A stretch of 64,000 nucleotides of DNA from Glycomyces amatae (GTDB lineage Bacteria; Actinomycetota; Actinomycetes; Mycobacteriales; Micromonosporaceae), in NCBI RefSeq assembly GCF_020991375.1, contig NZ_JAJLQZ010000017.1:1-64000 (forward strand), given 5' to 3'. Shown piece by piece: positions 24,346 to 33,425 of the stretch; within the stretch, counting starts at the first letter, position 1; each line of letters starts with the position of its first letter. The notes under the pieces are model-generated. The model did not search any database, was not told the DNA's origin, and saw only the letters and a program-made list of their open reading frames with translations. Position numbers and translations under genes: made by a program.

Positions 24346-27300
24346 CTACCGCTTCTCGACCGCGGCCTTGACCGTGGCGTCCCCGGCCTCGCCACTGGTG
24401 GCGCCTTCGGGCAGAACGCCGAAGGCCAGGTCCAGGGCGAGGGTCTCGGCCTGGACGAAGCCGCGGTGGGCCTCGACCGCGGCGCGGACGTCCCCGTCCG
24501 CGTCGAGGGTCACCGACACGCGGTCGGTGACGTCCAGGTCGGCGTCCTTGCGGGCCTGCTGGACCACGCGGACCACGTCCCGGGCCAGGCCCTCGGCGGC
24601 GAGCTCGGGCGTGACGTCAGTGTCGAGCACCAGCACGCCGCCCCCGTCCGGGAGGGACTCGGTGTGCTCGGCGTCGACCGCGACCATCGTCAGCTCGTAC
24701 TCGCCGTCGTCCAGGACCACGCCCCCGGCGGTGACCTTGCCGTCCTCGGCGGTCCAGTCGCCGGCCTTGACGGCCTTGATGACCCGCTGCACGTCCTTGC
24801 CCAGGCGCGGGCCGAGGGCGCGCGGGACCAGCTTGAGGTCCGCCCGGCTGTAGGCCCCGACGTTCGAGTCGAACTCGACCGCCTTGACGTTCAGCTCGTC
24901 CTTGAGCAGGTCCGCGAACGGCGCCAGGCGCTCGGCGTGCGCGGTCGCCACGGTGACCTTCGCCAGCGGCAGGCGCACTCGCAGCTTGCGGGCCTTGCGC
25001 ATGAACAGGCCGACCGAGGCGATGTCGCGGACGGCGTCCATGGCCTCGACCAGGGCGTGGTCGGCGGGCAGGTCCTCGGCGGAGGGCCAGTCGGCGAGGT
25101 GCACCGAGCGGCCGCCGGTCAGTCCCTTCCAGATGTCCTCGGCGACCATCGGCAGCAGCGGCGCGGCGACCTCGGCGGCGGTCTTCAGGGCCGTCGCGAG
25201 CGTCGCGAACCCGGCCTCGTCGCCCTCCCAGAACCGGTCGCGCGAGCGGCGCACGTACCAGTTGGTGAGGGACTCGAGGTAGGAGCGGAACGCGGCGGTC
25301 GCGGCCACCAGGTCGTACTCGTCCATCGCGGCGGTCATGGTCTCGACCAGCTCGCGGGTCTTCGCGAGCAGGTAGCGGTCGAGCCGGTGCTCCGAGGCGA
25401 GCGCGGCGGCGCGGGCCTCGGCCGGGGACACCTCGTAGCCGGCCGCCCCCGCGTAGAGCGTGTAGAAGTACCACACGTTCCACAGCGGGAGCACGATCTG
25501 GCGGACGGCGTCGCGGAAGCCGGTCTCGGTGACGGGCATGTCGCCGCCGCGCAGGACCGGGGAGGACACGAGGAACCAGCGGACCGCGTCGGAGCCGTAC
25601 TGCTCGAAGGACTCCCGCACGTCCGGGTAGTTCTGGAGCGACTTCGACATCTTCTGCCCGTCGGCGCCCAGGAGCGTGCCGTGGACGACGGCGGTGCGGA
25701 ACGCGGGCCGGTCGAACAGGGCGGTCGCCAGGACGTGCAGCAGGTAGAACCAGCCGCGGGTCTGCGCCGTGTACTCGACGATGAAGTCGCCCGGGTAGTG
25801 GTGCTCGAACCAGTCGGCGTTCTCGAACGGGTAGTGGACCTGCGCGAACGGCATGGACCCGGACTCGAACCAGCAGTCGAGGACCTCGGGGACGCGGCGC
25901 ATCGTGGACTTGCCCGTCGGGTCGTCCGGGTTGGGCCGCACGAGCGCGTCGATGCCCGGCCGGTGCAGGTCGGTGACGGCCACCCCGAAGTCGCGCTCGA
26001 GTTCGGCGAGCGAGCCGTAGACGTCGACGCGCGGGTAGGCCGGGTCGTCGCTCGTCCACACGGGGATGGGCGAGCCCCAGAACCGGTTGCGGCTGATGTT
26101 CCAGTCGCGGGCGTTGGCGAGCCACTTCCCGAACTGGCCGTCCTTGACGTGGCCGGGGGTCCAGTCGATCTCCTGGTTGAGCTCGACCATGCGGTCGCGG
26201 AACTTCGTGACCGCGACGAACCAGGCCGACAGGGCCCGCTGGATCAGCGGGGACCCGCAGCGCCAGCAGTGCGGGTAGTTGTGGTTGTAGGTGTCGTGGC
26301 GCAGGAGCCGCTGGGTGGCCTTGAGGTCGCCGATGATGAGCTTGTTCGCCTCGAAGACGTGGACGCCCGCGTACGGGGGGACCTCGTCGGTGAACTTGCC
26401 GGAGCTGTCGACGGGCACGACCGGTTCGATGTCGGCCGCGTCGGTGACGACCTTGTCCTCTTCACCGAAGGCGGGCGCGATGTGGACGACGCCGGTGCCG
26501 TCCTCGGTGGTGACGTAGTCGGCGGCGAGGACCTGGTGGGCGTTCTCGCGGCCCGCGAAGAAGTCGAACGGCGGGTTGTAGCGCAGCCCGACCAGGTCGG
26601 CGCCCTTGTGGCGGGACAGGACCGGGGGGTCCTCGCCGAGCTCGCGGGCGTAGGCGGGGAGGCGGGCCTCGGCGAGCAGGTAGCGGCTGTCCTCGGACTC
26701 GACCACGACGTAGTCGACGCCGGGGTGGACGGCGGCGGCCAGGTTCGACGGCAGGGTCCAGGGCGTGGTGGTCCACACCAGGAGCTTGACGCCGTTCAGG
26801 TCGCCCTCGGAGGTGACGTCGAGGCCGACGGTGACGGCCGGGTCCTGGCGGTCCCGGTAGGTGTCGTCCATCTTCGTCTCGGTGGCGGCCAAGGGGGTCT
26901 CGCAGCGCCAGCAGTACCACAGGACGCGGTAGCCCTCGTAGATCAGGCCCTTGTCGTGCAGGGTCTTGAAGGCCCACATGACGCTCTCCATGTAGGTGAG
27001 GTCGAGGGTCTTGTAGTCGTTCTCGAAGTCGACCCAGCGGGCCTGGCGGGTCACGTAGTCGACCCACTCGTCGGTGAACTGGAGGACCGAGGCCTTCGCG
27101 GCGGCGTTGAAGCGGTCCACGCCGTAGGCCTCGATGTCGGCCTTGGACTTGAGGCCGAGCTCCTTCTCGGTGGTGACCTCGGCGGGCATCCCGTGGGTGT
27201 CCCAGCCGAAGCGGCGCTCGACGCGGCGCCCGCGCATGGTCTGGTACCGGGGGACGATGTCCTTGACGTACCCGGTGAGGAGGTGCCCGTAGTGGGGCAG

Positions 27301-27489
27301 GCCGTTGGCGAAGGGCGGGCCGTCGTAGAAGACGAACTCGTTGGCGCCGTTCTTCCCCGCGTCGCGGGCCTCGATGGAGGCGGCGAAGGTGTCGTCCTTG
27401 TCCCAGAAGTCGAGCACGCGGCGCTCGACTTCGGGCAGGTTCGGGCTCGCCGGTACGCCCCGGTCGGGGTCGTCGAGTGGATAGGCCAT
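24346..27489 (-). CDS. ileS: Isoleucyl-tRNA synthetase
   Basis: 1047 aa, the length of the longer (eukaryote-like, type 2) IleRS found in actinobacteria, a type often less sensitive to mupirocin. Class I signature motifs: HYGH in [15 protein letters not shown] near residue 68 and KMSKS in [13 protein letters not shown]. The editing domain ([19 protein letters not shown], with the TTTPWT motif) and a C-terminal anticodon-binding region follow. It charges tRNA-Ile and clears mischarged Val. Its expression is controlled by the T-box leader directly upstream. Confidence 0.96.
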   Translation of the reverse strand: MAYPLDDPDRGVPASPNLPEVERRVLDFWDKDDTFAASIEARDAGKNGANEFVFYDGPPFANGLPHYGHLLTGYVKDIVPRYQTMRGRRVERRFGWDTHGMPAEVTTEKELGLKSKADIEAYGVDRFNAAAKASVLQFTDEWVDYVTRQARWVDFENDYKTLDLTYMESVMWAFKTLHDKGLIYEGYRVLWYCWRCETPLAATETKMDDTYRDRQDPAVTVGLDVTSEGDLNGVKLLVWTTTPWTLPSNLAAAVHPGVDYVVVESEDSRYLLAEARLPAYARELGEDPPVLSRHKGADLVGLRYNPPFDFFAGRENAHQVLAADYVTTEDGTGVVHIAPAFGEEDKVVTDAADIEPVVPVDSSGKFTDEVPPYAGVHVFEANKLIIGDLKATQRLLRHDTYNHNYPHCWRCGSPLIQRALSAWFVAVTKFRDRMVELNQEIDWTPGHVKDGQFGKWLANARDWNISRNRFWGSPIPVWTSDDPAYPRVDVYGSLAELERDFGVAVTDLHRPGIDALVRPNPDDPTGKSTMRRVPEVLDCWFESGSMPFAQVHYPFENADWFEHHYPGDFIVEYTAQTRGWFYLLHVLATALFDRPAFRTAVVHGTLLGADGQKMSKSLQNYPDVRESFEQYGSDAVRWFLVSSPVLRGGDMPVTETGFRDAVRQIVLPLWNVWYFYTLYAGAAGYEVSPAEARAAALASEHRLDRYLLAKTRELVETMTAAMDEYDLVAATAAFRSYLESLTNWYVRRSRDRFWEGDEAGFATLATALKTAAEVAAPLLPMVAEDIWKGLTGGRSVHLADWPSAEDLPADHALVEAMDAVRDIASVGLFMRKARKLRVRLPLAKVTVATAHAERLAPFADLLKDELNVKAVEFDSNVGAYSRADLKLVPRALGPRLGKDVQRVIKAVKAGDWTAEDGKVTAGGVVLDDGEYELTMVAVDAEHTESLPDGGGVLVLDTDVTPELAAEGLARDVVRVVQQARKDADLDVTDRVSVTLDADGDVRAAVEAHRGFVQAETLALDLAFGVLPEGATSGEAGDATVKAAVEKR

Positions 27490-27706
27490 GGGCTCGGTGT
27501 CTCCTCGTCACACACCTTGCTTCGGTGTGCGAGGACGAGCCGCGCCCCCCGGTTTTGGGGGCGACCCGCGGTACCACCTCGCTTGGCGCACCGGGTGCGC
27601 CCGCTCGATTCGGCGGCGGTGACGGGCCGCGCCCGTCCGGTTCTACTGGGGCCCGGGGGCCCGTTCTTCCGGAAGCTCGCCGGTGATGGCCGGGTCGACG
27701 CTGTTG
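27490..27706 (-). promoter_or_regulatory. T-box riboswitch controlling ileS translation
   Basis: The ~215-nt leader has the conserved T-box AGGTGGTACCGCGG (27579-27566), which pairs with the uncharged tRNA acceptor end. Stem I carries an ATC (Ile) specifier triplet at 27687-27685 in GGCCATCACCGG, followed by GAGCTTCCGGAAGAAC and AGTAGAACCGGACGGG as in known actinobacterial ileS T-boxes. Downstream, 27539-27524 pairs with 27516-27501 and buries the GAGGAG ribosome binding site (27506-27501), so control is at translation rather than termination. A -10-like TACACT (27718-27713) suggests a start near 27706. Confidence 0.88.
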
Positions 27707-27816
27707 CCCTCCAGTGTAGCGCCGGCGCCCGGGAGGGTCGCGAGCGAATTGCGCCGGGGGTTCCCACATGATGGCGGCGCGCTGTGCGCAGGCCACCGCT
27801 CCGGGGCCGGGCCATG

Positions 27817-27822
27817 TACTAT
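27817..27822 (+). promoter_or_regulatory. -10 element of the trp leader promoter
   Basis: TACTAT lies 7 nt before the trp leader GTG, placing the transcription start at or beside that codon; the -35 region is not recognisable. Confidence 0.5.
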
Positions 27823-27829
27823 TCGGCCT

Positions 27830-27868
27830 GTGAGAATCCACGCACGCAACTGGTGGTGGCGTCGCTGA
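27830..27868 (+). CDS. trpL: trp operon leader peptide
   Basis: A 12-codon open frame GTG-AGA-ATC-CAC-GCA-CGC-AAC-TGG-TGG-TGG-CGT-CGC-TGA encodes (M)RIHARNWWWRR with three consecutive Trp codons. Ribosome stalling at these codons when Trp-tRNA is scarce would change the fold of the RNA behind it. No ribosome binding site exists and the -10 is 7 nt upstream, so it is probably translated leaderless, as described for actinomycete trp leaders such as that of Streptomyces venezuelae trpE(G). Confidence 0.85.
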   Translation: MRIHARNWWWRR

Positions 27869-27900
27869 GGCGGCGTCCTGCTTTTGCGTGCGAGCGAAGC

Positions 27901-27927
27901 GAGCGACCGTCTGGATGGCGGTCGCTT
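27901..27927 (+). terminator. trp attenuator terminator hairpin
   Basis: GAGCGACCG/CGGTCGCTT, a 9-bp stem with one wobble pair and a 9-nt loop, lies 32 nt after the leader-peptide stop and 63 nt before trpEG. The intervening GCGTGCGAGCGAAGC can compete for the same arm as an antiterminator. There is no long U-run, typical for GC-rich attenuators. Confidence 0.65.
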
Positions 27928-27990
27928 CGTCGTATCCGGGGTCGGCCGCCTCGCGGACGGGACTTGACACCCAGTGAGGAATGAGGCCCC

Positions 27991-30135
27991 ATGACCAGTT
28001 TCACAGGCGGCATCGCGCTGACCCCGGCGGGCGTGTCGGTGGCGCGCACCGTCGCCGAACTCGACTCGCCCGACCTGACGGCCGTGGTGTCGCAGGTCGA
28101 GACGCGCCGCGGCGGCGTGCTCTCCAGCGGCATGGAGTACCCCGGGCGCTACTCGCGCTACCACCTCGCGTACGTCGACCCGTCCCTGGAGGTCGTCGCG
28201 CGCGGCCGCTCGGTGACCGTGCGGCGGCTCAACGCCCGCGGCTACCTGCTGGTCGACGTCCTCGCGGACGCGCTGGCCGCGGCCGGGGTGGGGACGGTGA
28301 CGCGCCACGACGGCGAGGTGCGCGTCGAGGTGCCCCCGCCCGCCGCGCGGGTGCCCGAGGAGCTGCGGTCGAAGCAGCCGACGGCGTTCTCGGCCCTGCG
28401 CGTGGTGCTCGACGCGCTGCGCTGCGACGACCCGTACCTGGGCCTGTGGGGGGCGTTCGGGTACGACCTGGCCTACCAGTTCGAGCCGATCCCGTTCGCG
28501 AAGGAGCGGCCCGACGACGCCCGCGACCTGGTGCTGCACCTGGCCGACGAGATCTACGTGGTCGACCGCAAGCGCGAGACGGCGCAGGTGCGCCGCTACG
28601 AGTTCACGTTCGGGGACCGGACCACGAAGGGCCTGCCGCGCGAGACCGAGTCGCTCGACTACCGCCCGGCCGCGTCGGTGCCCGAGGGGCCGGTGCCGGG
28701 CGTGTACGCCGACACGGTGCGCCGCGCGAAGACCGAGTTCAAGGCCGGGAACCTGTTCGAGGTCGTGCCGGGGCACGAGATGTACGCCGCGTGCGACTCG
28801 CCGACGGCGTTCTACGAGCGGCTGCGGACCGCCAACCCCGCGCCGTACGAGTTCCTGTTCAACCTGGGCGAGCGCGAGTACCTCGTGGGCGCCTCCCCGG
28901 AGATGTTCGTGCGGGTCACGGGCGACCGGGTGGAGACCTGCCCGATCTCGGGGACGATCGCGCGCGGGAGCGACCCGCTGCACGACGCCGCGCAGATCGC
29001 CGAGCTCATCGGCTCCGCGAAGGAGGAGTCGGAGCTGACGATGTGCACCGACGTAGACCGCAACGACAAGGCCCGCGTGTGCGTGCCCGGCTCGGTGAAG
29101 GTGCTGGGCCGCAGGCAGATCGAGATGTACTCGCGGCTGATCCACACGGTGGACCACATCGAGGGGCGGCTGCGCGAGGGCATGGACGCGCTGGACGCGT
29201 TCCTGACGCACACCTGGGCGGTGACGGTGACCGGCGCGCCCAAGACGTGGGCGATGCGGTTCATCGAGGAGCAGGAGACGACGCCGCGGCGCTGGTACGG
29301 CGGCGCGGTGGGCTTCGTCGGCTTCGACGGGTCGATGAACACCGGGCTGACGCTGCGGACCGCGCAGATCAGGGACGGGGTCGCGTGCGTGCGCGCGGGC
29401 GCGACGCTGCTGTACGACTCGGACCCGGACGCCGAGGAGGCCGAGACCCACCTGAAGGCCCGGGCGCTGCTGGAGACCGCGGCGGGCGGGATCGGGGCCG
29501 CGGCGGCGGTGCCCGAGCCGATCGAGGTCGCGGGCGGCCCGGCGGGGGCGGGGCGGAAGGTGCTCCTGGTCGACCACGAGGACTCGTTCGTGAACACCCT
29601 CGGCGACTACTTCCGGCAGCACGGCTGCGAGGTGACGACGCTGCGGTTCGGGTTCGACGCGGCCGCGGTCCTGGAGGAGCTGGCGCCCGACCTGGTGGTG
29701 CTCTCCCCCGGGCCGGGGCGGCCGGCGGACTTCGGCACGGCGGCGCTGCTCGACGCGATCGCCGAGCGGGGCCTGCCCGCGTTCGGGGTGTGCCTGGGGC
29801 TCCAGGCGATGGTCGAGCACGCGGGCGGGGCGCTGTCGCTGCTGGAGGAGCCGAGCCACGGCAAGCCCGGGAACGTGAAGGTGACCGGTGGGGGCCTGTT
29901 CGACGGCCTGCCCGACGAGGTGACCGCCGCGCGCTACCACTCGCTGTACGCCACGGCCGACCAGGTCAAGGGCGGTTTCACGCCGACGGCGGCGATCGAC
30001 GAGGTGGTCATGGCGATCGAGGCGCCCGCGAAGCGCTGGTTCGGGGTGCAGTTCCACCCCGAGTCGATCCTGACCGCGGCCGGGGCCCACGGGCACCGGA
30101 TCATCGGGAACGCGCTGCGGCTGACCGCGCGCTGA
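27991..30135 (+). CDS. trpEG: Fused anthranilate synthase (TrpE-TrpG)
   Basis: 714 aa. It converts chorismate and glutamine to anthranilate, the first step of tryptophan synthesis. Residues 1-510 are the chorismate-binding TrpE part (ASPEMFVRV, CPISGTIARG, TMCTDVDRNDKARVC, TVTGAPKTWAM). Residues from about 525 form the class I glutamine amidotransferase: KVLLVDHEDSFVN, LSPGPGRP, nucleophile Cys in FGVCLGLQAM and the His/Glu of QFHPESIL. The fused architecture is known from Streptomyces trpE(G) and rhizobia. GAGGAATGAGG precedes the ATG. The upstream leader peptide and attenuator indicate true tryptophan feedback; a secondary-metabolite role is less likely. Confidence 0.95.
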   Translation: MTSFTGGIALTPAGVSVARTVAELDSPDLTAVVSQVETRRGGVLSSGMEYPGRYSRYHLAYVDPSLEVVARGRSVTVRRLNARGYLLVDVLADALAAAGVGTVTRHDGEVRVEVPPPAARVPEELRSKQPTAFSALRVVLDALRCDDPYLGLWGAFGYDLAYQFEPIPFAKERPDDARDLVLHLADEIYVVDRKRETAQVRRYEFTFGDRTTKGLPRETESLDYRPAASVPEGPVPGVYADTVRRAKTEFKAGNLFEVVPGHEMYAACDSPTAFYERLRTANPAPYEFLFNLGEREYLVGASPEMFVRVTGDRVETCPISGTIARGSDPLHDAAQIAELIGSAKEESELTMCTDVDRNDKARVCVPGSVKVLGRRQIEMYSRLIHTVDHIEGRLREGMDALDAFLTHTWAVTVTGAPKTWAMRFIEEQETTPRRWYGGAVGFVGFDGSMNTGLTLRTAQIRDGVACVRAGATLLYDSDPDAEEAETHLKARALLETAAGGIGAAAAVPEPIEVAGGPAGAGRKVLLVDHEDSFVNTLGDYFRQHGCEVTTLRFGFDAAAVLEELAPDLVVLSPGPGRPADFGTAALLDAIAERGLPAFGVCLGLQAMVEHAGGALSLLEEPSHGKPGNVKVTGGGLFDGLPDEVTAARYHSLYATADQVKGGFTPTAAIDEVVMAIEAPAKRWFGVQFHPESILTAAGAHGHRIIGNALRLTAR

Positions 30136-30673
30136 GCCGGGCCGCGTCCGGTGGACCGAGCGAGGCCGGGAGGCGCCGCGGCGCCTCCCGGCCTCTCGCA
30201 TGTGCGGGCCGGGAGGCGCTGCGGCACTCGCCTCTTTCGCAGGTGCGGGCCGCGAGGCGCCGGCCTTTCGGTAAAGAGGTGAACTCCCAGTCCTTCACGC
30301 AGCCCCAGGCGCCGTGGCCCCAGTTGCCGTTCCAGTAGACCTCCAGCCAGTAGCCGCTGGCGACGCCGCACGCGTCGTACTCGCCGCCGGCGACCCGGTC
30401 GCAGGAGGCCTGCACCCAGGTGTCGGCGGGGATCGCCCCGATGATCTGGGAACCGGTCTCGGCCCGCAGCCGGTGGTTGACGCTTTCGCCGAAGCGGGCC
30501 CGGCAGGTGCGCGGCTCGGCCGCGGCGTCCGGGGCGCCGGTGTTCTCCACCCGGGACTTCGCGGGCGCCGGCGCTTCGGCGGGCGCCGCCGCGACCGCGG
30601 TGGCGGCGGTCAGCGCCAGCGCGATCGCGGCCGCCGTGACGCCGATGGCGGTGAAGAGCTGCCTCAATACCAT
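30101..30673 (-). CDS. Secreted SH3-like domain protein (3' end uncertain)
   Basis: 190 aa from the ATG with AGAGG at five nt; a GTG two codons upstream would overlap that site. A clear signal peptide (VLRQLFTAIGVTAAAIALALTAATAVAAAPAEA) precedes a domain of about 75 residues resembling bacterial SH3 domains (HRLRAETGSQIIGAIPADTWVQASC ... GYWLEVYWNGNWGHGAWGCVKDW), with four cysteines likely paired as disulfides. The last ~55 residues are Arg/Ala-rich and read through the trpEG terminator palindrome and 35 nt into trpEG antisense, so the natural stop may have been lost or the annotated end may be wrong. A rare TTA codon occurs at codon 134. Function: probably cell-wall or protein binding. Confidence 0.65.
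   Translation of the reverse strand: MVLRQLFTAIGVTAAAIALALTAATAVAAAPAEAPAPAKSRVENTGAPDAAAEPRTCRARFGESVNHRLRAETGSQIIGAIPADTWVQASCDRVAGGEYDACGVASGYWLEVYWNGNWGHGAWGCVKDWEFTSLPKGRRLAARTCERGECRSASRPAHARGREAPRRLPASLGPPDAARLSARSAAARSR
30162..30195 (+). terminator. Terminator after trpEG
   Basis: Perfect 34-nt palindrome with arms GAGGCCGGGAGGCGCC, 27 nt past the trpEG stop. Partly repeated copies of GGGCCGGGAGGCGC follow at 30207-30260. Confidence 0.7.
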
Positions 30674-30888
30674 GATCACCTCTGTGGTGCATTCGGTCAG
30701 GTCGCGCCTTGTGACGCGTTCTCACCGTAATGACGCACTGAGGTTTTTCACTGACAAAACGGGCAATGTCGGGAAGCCGACACCAAGGTGTTCCGGATCC
30801 GGGGTCGCGGGAGGCGACGAGGTCTTTCGAACAGCGGGGGCGCGGGAAGGGGCCGCGGAATGTCGGTGGCCCGTGATTGGCTGGCGGG

Positions 30889-31461
30889 ATGGCCAAAACC
30901 GTGTACAACACCGCAACCAGTATCGACGGGTTCCTCGCGGACCCCGGCAACTCGCTGGAATGGCTGTTCGCCGTTCCGGGCGGCCAGCCCGAGGAGGACG
31001 GGGACGCCGAGTCGCCCTTGGACGAGTTCGGCGAGTTCCTCGCCGGGGTCGGGGCGATCTGCATGGGCTCGACGACCTACGAGTGGATCGTCGAGCACGA
31101 GCAGGTGGTCGAGCACCCGGAGAAATGGGCGTACGAGCAGCCCGTCTGGGTCTTCACGAGCCGGGACCTCCCGGCGGTGCCCGGGGCCGACATCCGCTTC
31201 GTCTCCGGCGACGTCGCCTCGGTGCACGCCGAGATGGCGGCCGTCGCAGGGGACCGGAACCGGTGGATCGTCGGCGGCGGTGACCTGGTCGGCCAGTTCT
31301 TCGACGCGGGGCTCCTCGACGAGGTGGTGCTGTCGCTGGCGCCGGTCCTCCTCGGCGCGGGGGCGCCGCTGCTCCCCCGGCGCATCCTCGCCGACCGACT
31401 CGAACTCACCGAGACCAAGTCGGTCGGCCAGTTCGCGTGCCTCACCTACCGCGTCAAGTGA
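30889..31461 (+). CDS. RibD C-terminal-domain (dihydrofolate reductase-like) protein
   Basis: 190 aa from the ATG of MAKTVYNTATSIDGFLA, where similarity to this family normally begins. The nucleotide-binding fold is shown by TSIDGFLADPG, CMGSTTYEW, VWVFTSRDLP and the GGG motif in WIVGGGDLVGQFF followed by LLDEVVLSLAPVLLGAG. Such stand-alone proteins are probable NADPH-dependent reductases of unknown substrate, common in many copies in actinomycetes. It is divergent from the SH3-like gene. No strong ribosome binding site is seen. Confidence 0.88.
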   Translation: MAKTVYNTATSIDGFLADPGNSLEWLFAVPGGQPEEDGDAESPLDEFGEFLAGVGAICMGSTTYEWIVEHEQVVEHPEKWAYEQPVWVFTSRDLPAVPGADIRFVSGDVASVHAEMAAVAGDRNRWIVGGGDLVGQFFDAGLLDEVVLSLAPVLLGAGAPLLPRRILADRLELTETKSVGQFACLTYRVK

Positions 31462-31528
31462 CGTCCCGCCGATCCGGTCGAGCCCTCCACCGGCGCGCTC
31501 GTCCCGAGCCGCGGTGAGGCGCTGACAC

Positions 31529-31572
31529 GCCGGTCCGCGCCGGCCCGCCCCGGTGGGCCGGCGCGGACCGGC
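31529..31572 (+). terminator. Terminator after the RibD_C gene
   Basis: Perfect 18-bp stem with arms GCCGGTCCGCGCCGGCCC and its complement, 8-nt loop. One of the strongest hairpins in the window. Confidence 0.75.
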
Positions 31573-31594
31573 CGCCTGATCCGCTCCGTCTGGT

Positions 31595-31600
31595 TATGCT
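31595..31600 (+). promoter_or_regulatory. -10-like element before the DUF1345 gene
   Basis: TATGCT, 36 nt before the start codon at 31637; -35 not recognisable. Confidence 0.35.
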
Positions 31601-31636
31601 TCGTCGAGCACCACCGTCGACAAGGGATGCCGGGCG

Positions 31637-32281
31637 ATGACGAGGCGAATGCGGTACCTGGCCGGTCAGGCCGCGGCGCGGGCGGCCGAGCTCGCGCTGG
31701 TGCTGCTCGGGCTCCAAGTGGTCTTCGCCGAGTTCGACGCGGCGGGCGAAGCGCTCCTGCTGCTCGGCTGGGACCTCCTCGCCGCGGTCTACCTGGCGGT
31801 GGGGGCGCTGCTGGTGCGCCGGTCCCGGCACCGCGAGCCCGAACCCGCCGCCGGCGGGCGGGGCCTGCTCATGTCGCGGTACCGGTTCGCGTTCACGCTC
31901 GCCGCGAGCCTCACCGGCGTCGGCGCGGCCGTCGACCTGCTCACGGCGGACGGCCGGGACGCGGTCGAGGCGGTGGTGCAGGTCGCGGCCATCGTCGCCA
32001 CCGGGCTGGCCTGGCTGCTCCTGCACTCGGGGTACGCCCGGTTCTACGCCGCCCGGTACGCGGCCGCCGGCGAGGGGTTCGCGTTCCCCGGGACGGCCGA
32101 ACCGGGCCCGGTCGACATGGCGTACTTCGCGTTCGCGGTCGGCACCTCGTTCGCCACGTCCGACGTGGTGGTCACCTCGCGCGTGATGCGCTGGCACGTG
32201 ACCGTCCACAGCATCGCGTCCTTCGCGTACAACACCGCGGTCATCGCGCTCGCGGTGAGCGTGGTGACGCGGATGCGGTGA
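31637..32281 (+). CDS. DUF1345 family membrane protein
   Basis: 214 aa, five hydrophobic segments (AAELALVLLGLQVVFAEF, LLLLGWDLLAAVYLAVGALLV, FAFTLAASLTGVGAAVDLL, VVQVAAIVATGLAWLLLHSGYA, and the last VHSIASFAYNTAVIALAVSVV). The family signature FAFPGTAEPGPVDMAYFAFAVGTSFATSDVVVTS is intact. Function of DUF1345 is unknown. AAGGGATG upstream of the ATG is the likely ribosome binding site. Converges on the PrsW-like gene. Confidence 0.85.
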   Translation: MTRRMRYLAGQAAARAAELALVLLGLQVVFAEFDAAGEALLLLGWDLLAAVYLAVGALLVRRSRHREPEPAAGGRGLLMSRYRFAFTLAASLTGVGAAVDLLTADGRDAVEAVVQVAAIVATGLAWLLLHSGYARFYAARYAAAGEGFAFPGTAEPGPVDMAYFAFAVGTSFATSDVVVTSRVMRWHVTVHSIASFAYNTAVIALAVSVVTRMR

Positions 32282-32306
32282 CCTCAGGTGGTCCCTGCGG
32301 CCGCGG

Positions 32307-33425
32307 TCAGCGGCGCGCCGGGTCACCTCGGCGGGCGTCCGCCACGGCCTCGCGCAAGGGCTGCGCGTCCTCCACGGCGAGATCACCGGGCACGCGCGCT
32401 TCGACCAGGTCGAGCTGCGCGCGCTGGACCCGGGCCGCGGTCTCGCGCTGCGGACCGGCCGGGACCCGGCGCCGCGCGCGGGCGCGGGAGCGGCGCCGCG
32501 AGAGGGCCGCGGCCTCGTCGGCGCCCATGGTCCCGGCGGCGACCTCCTCGTCGGCGACGGCCTGCCAGCGGGCGCGGAAGCGGCGGCGCACCGACAGGTA
32601 GACGACGAGGGCGATCAGGAAGTTCAGCAGCGGCTTGCCCACCGGATCGAGGAACCCATCGAGGACGGGCGCGTCGAACGCCCAGTGCATCCCCATCGCC
32701 AGCAGCAGGCAGCCGATGAAGGCCGCGATGCGGCCCGCGGGCGGGCGCCCGACGGCCCCCGCGAGGTAGCCGATGCCCGCGCCCGCGACGGCGGTCATCG
32801 CCCAGTGCGAACCGATGCCGGTGAGCAGGAACCGGACCATCGCCGCCTGCTGGGTGGCCGCCAGGGGGTCGACGCCGCCGAACGCCAGGATCTGAAGGAA
32901 CCCGTAGCTGAGGTTCTCGGACACCTGGAAGCCCAGGCCCACGAGCGCGCCGAGGACGAAGCCGTCGGCGGCGCCGCGCACGAGACTCGCCGAGACGGCC
33001 GTCAGCATCACCACGCCGGCCGCCTTCGCGAGCTCCTCGTTGATCGGGGCCGTCAGCGCGGGCGCCCAGGAGGCGGCGGTCTCGAGGTCGAGGGCGCGGG
33101 ACCAGGCCGAGAGGAGCACGCCGTTGAGCAGCTGCGCGATGCCGCAGGCGGCGAGGCCGCCCCACATGACCGCGAGCCAGGTGCCCGGCCGGGGCGGGGC
33201 CTGGACCGGGCGCAGCAGCCGCCGCACGAGCCACAGGCCGAGGGCGAGGCTGAAGGCGAGGAAGACGACGCCGAACAGCGCGCTCGGCCCGAACACCCGC
33301 GCCCAGGGCAGCAGGTCCTTCAGCAGCAGCCACAGTCCGGCCGCCGACAGCGCGACCATGGTCCAGAACGCGACGGTGCGCGTGTCGACGGTCTTGGCGC
33401 GCAGGAGCGGAGCGGTGGTGGTCAC
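32307..33425 (-). CDS. PrsW-family intramembrane protease
   Basis: 372 aa, eight or so membrane helices. The PrsW motifs are in order: EE in TAPINEELAKAAG (about residue 130), E in QVSENLSYGF, H in GIGSHWAMTAVAG and H in GMHWAFDAP. PrsW cleaves anti-sigma factors at site 1 in Bacillus; in actinobacteria the substrates are mostly unknown. The C-terminal 70 residues are Arg-rich and cytoplasmic. GTG start overlaps the stop of the upstream gene (GTGA), so the two are coupled and the partner may be a substrate or cofactor. Confidence 0.85.
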   Translation of the reverse strand: MTTTAPLLRAKTVDTRTVAFWTMVALSAAGLWLLLKDLLPWARVFGPSALFGVVFLAFSLALGLWLVRRLLRPVQAPPRPGTWLAVMWGGLAACGIAQLLNGVLLSAWSRALDLETAASWAPALTAPINEELAKAAGVVMLTAVSASLVRGAADGFVLGALVGLGFQVSENLSYGFLQILAFGGVDPLAATQQAAMVRFLLTGIGSHWAMTAVAGAGIGYLAGAVGRPPAGRIAAFIGCLLLAMGMHWAFDAPVLDGFLDPVGKPLLNFLIALVVYLSVRRRFRARWQAVADEEVAAGTMGADEAAALSRRRSRARARRRVPAGPQRETAARVQRAQLDLVEARVPGDLAVEDAQPLREAVADARRGDPARR

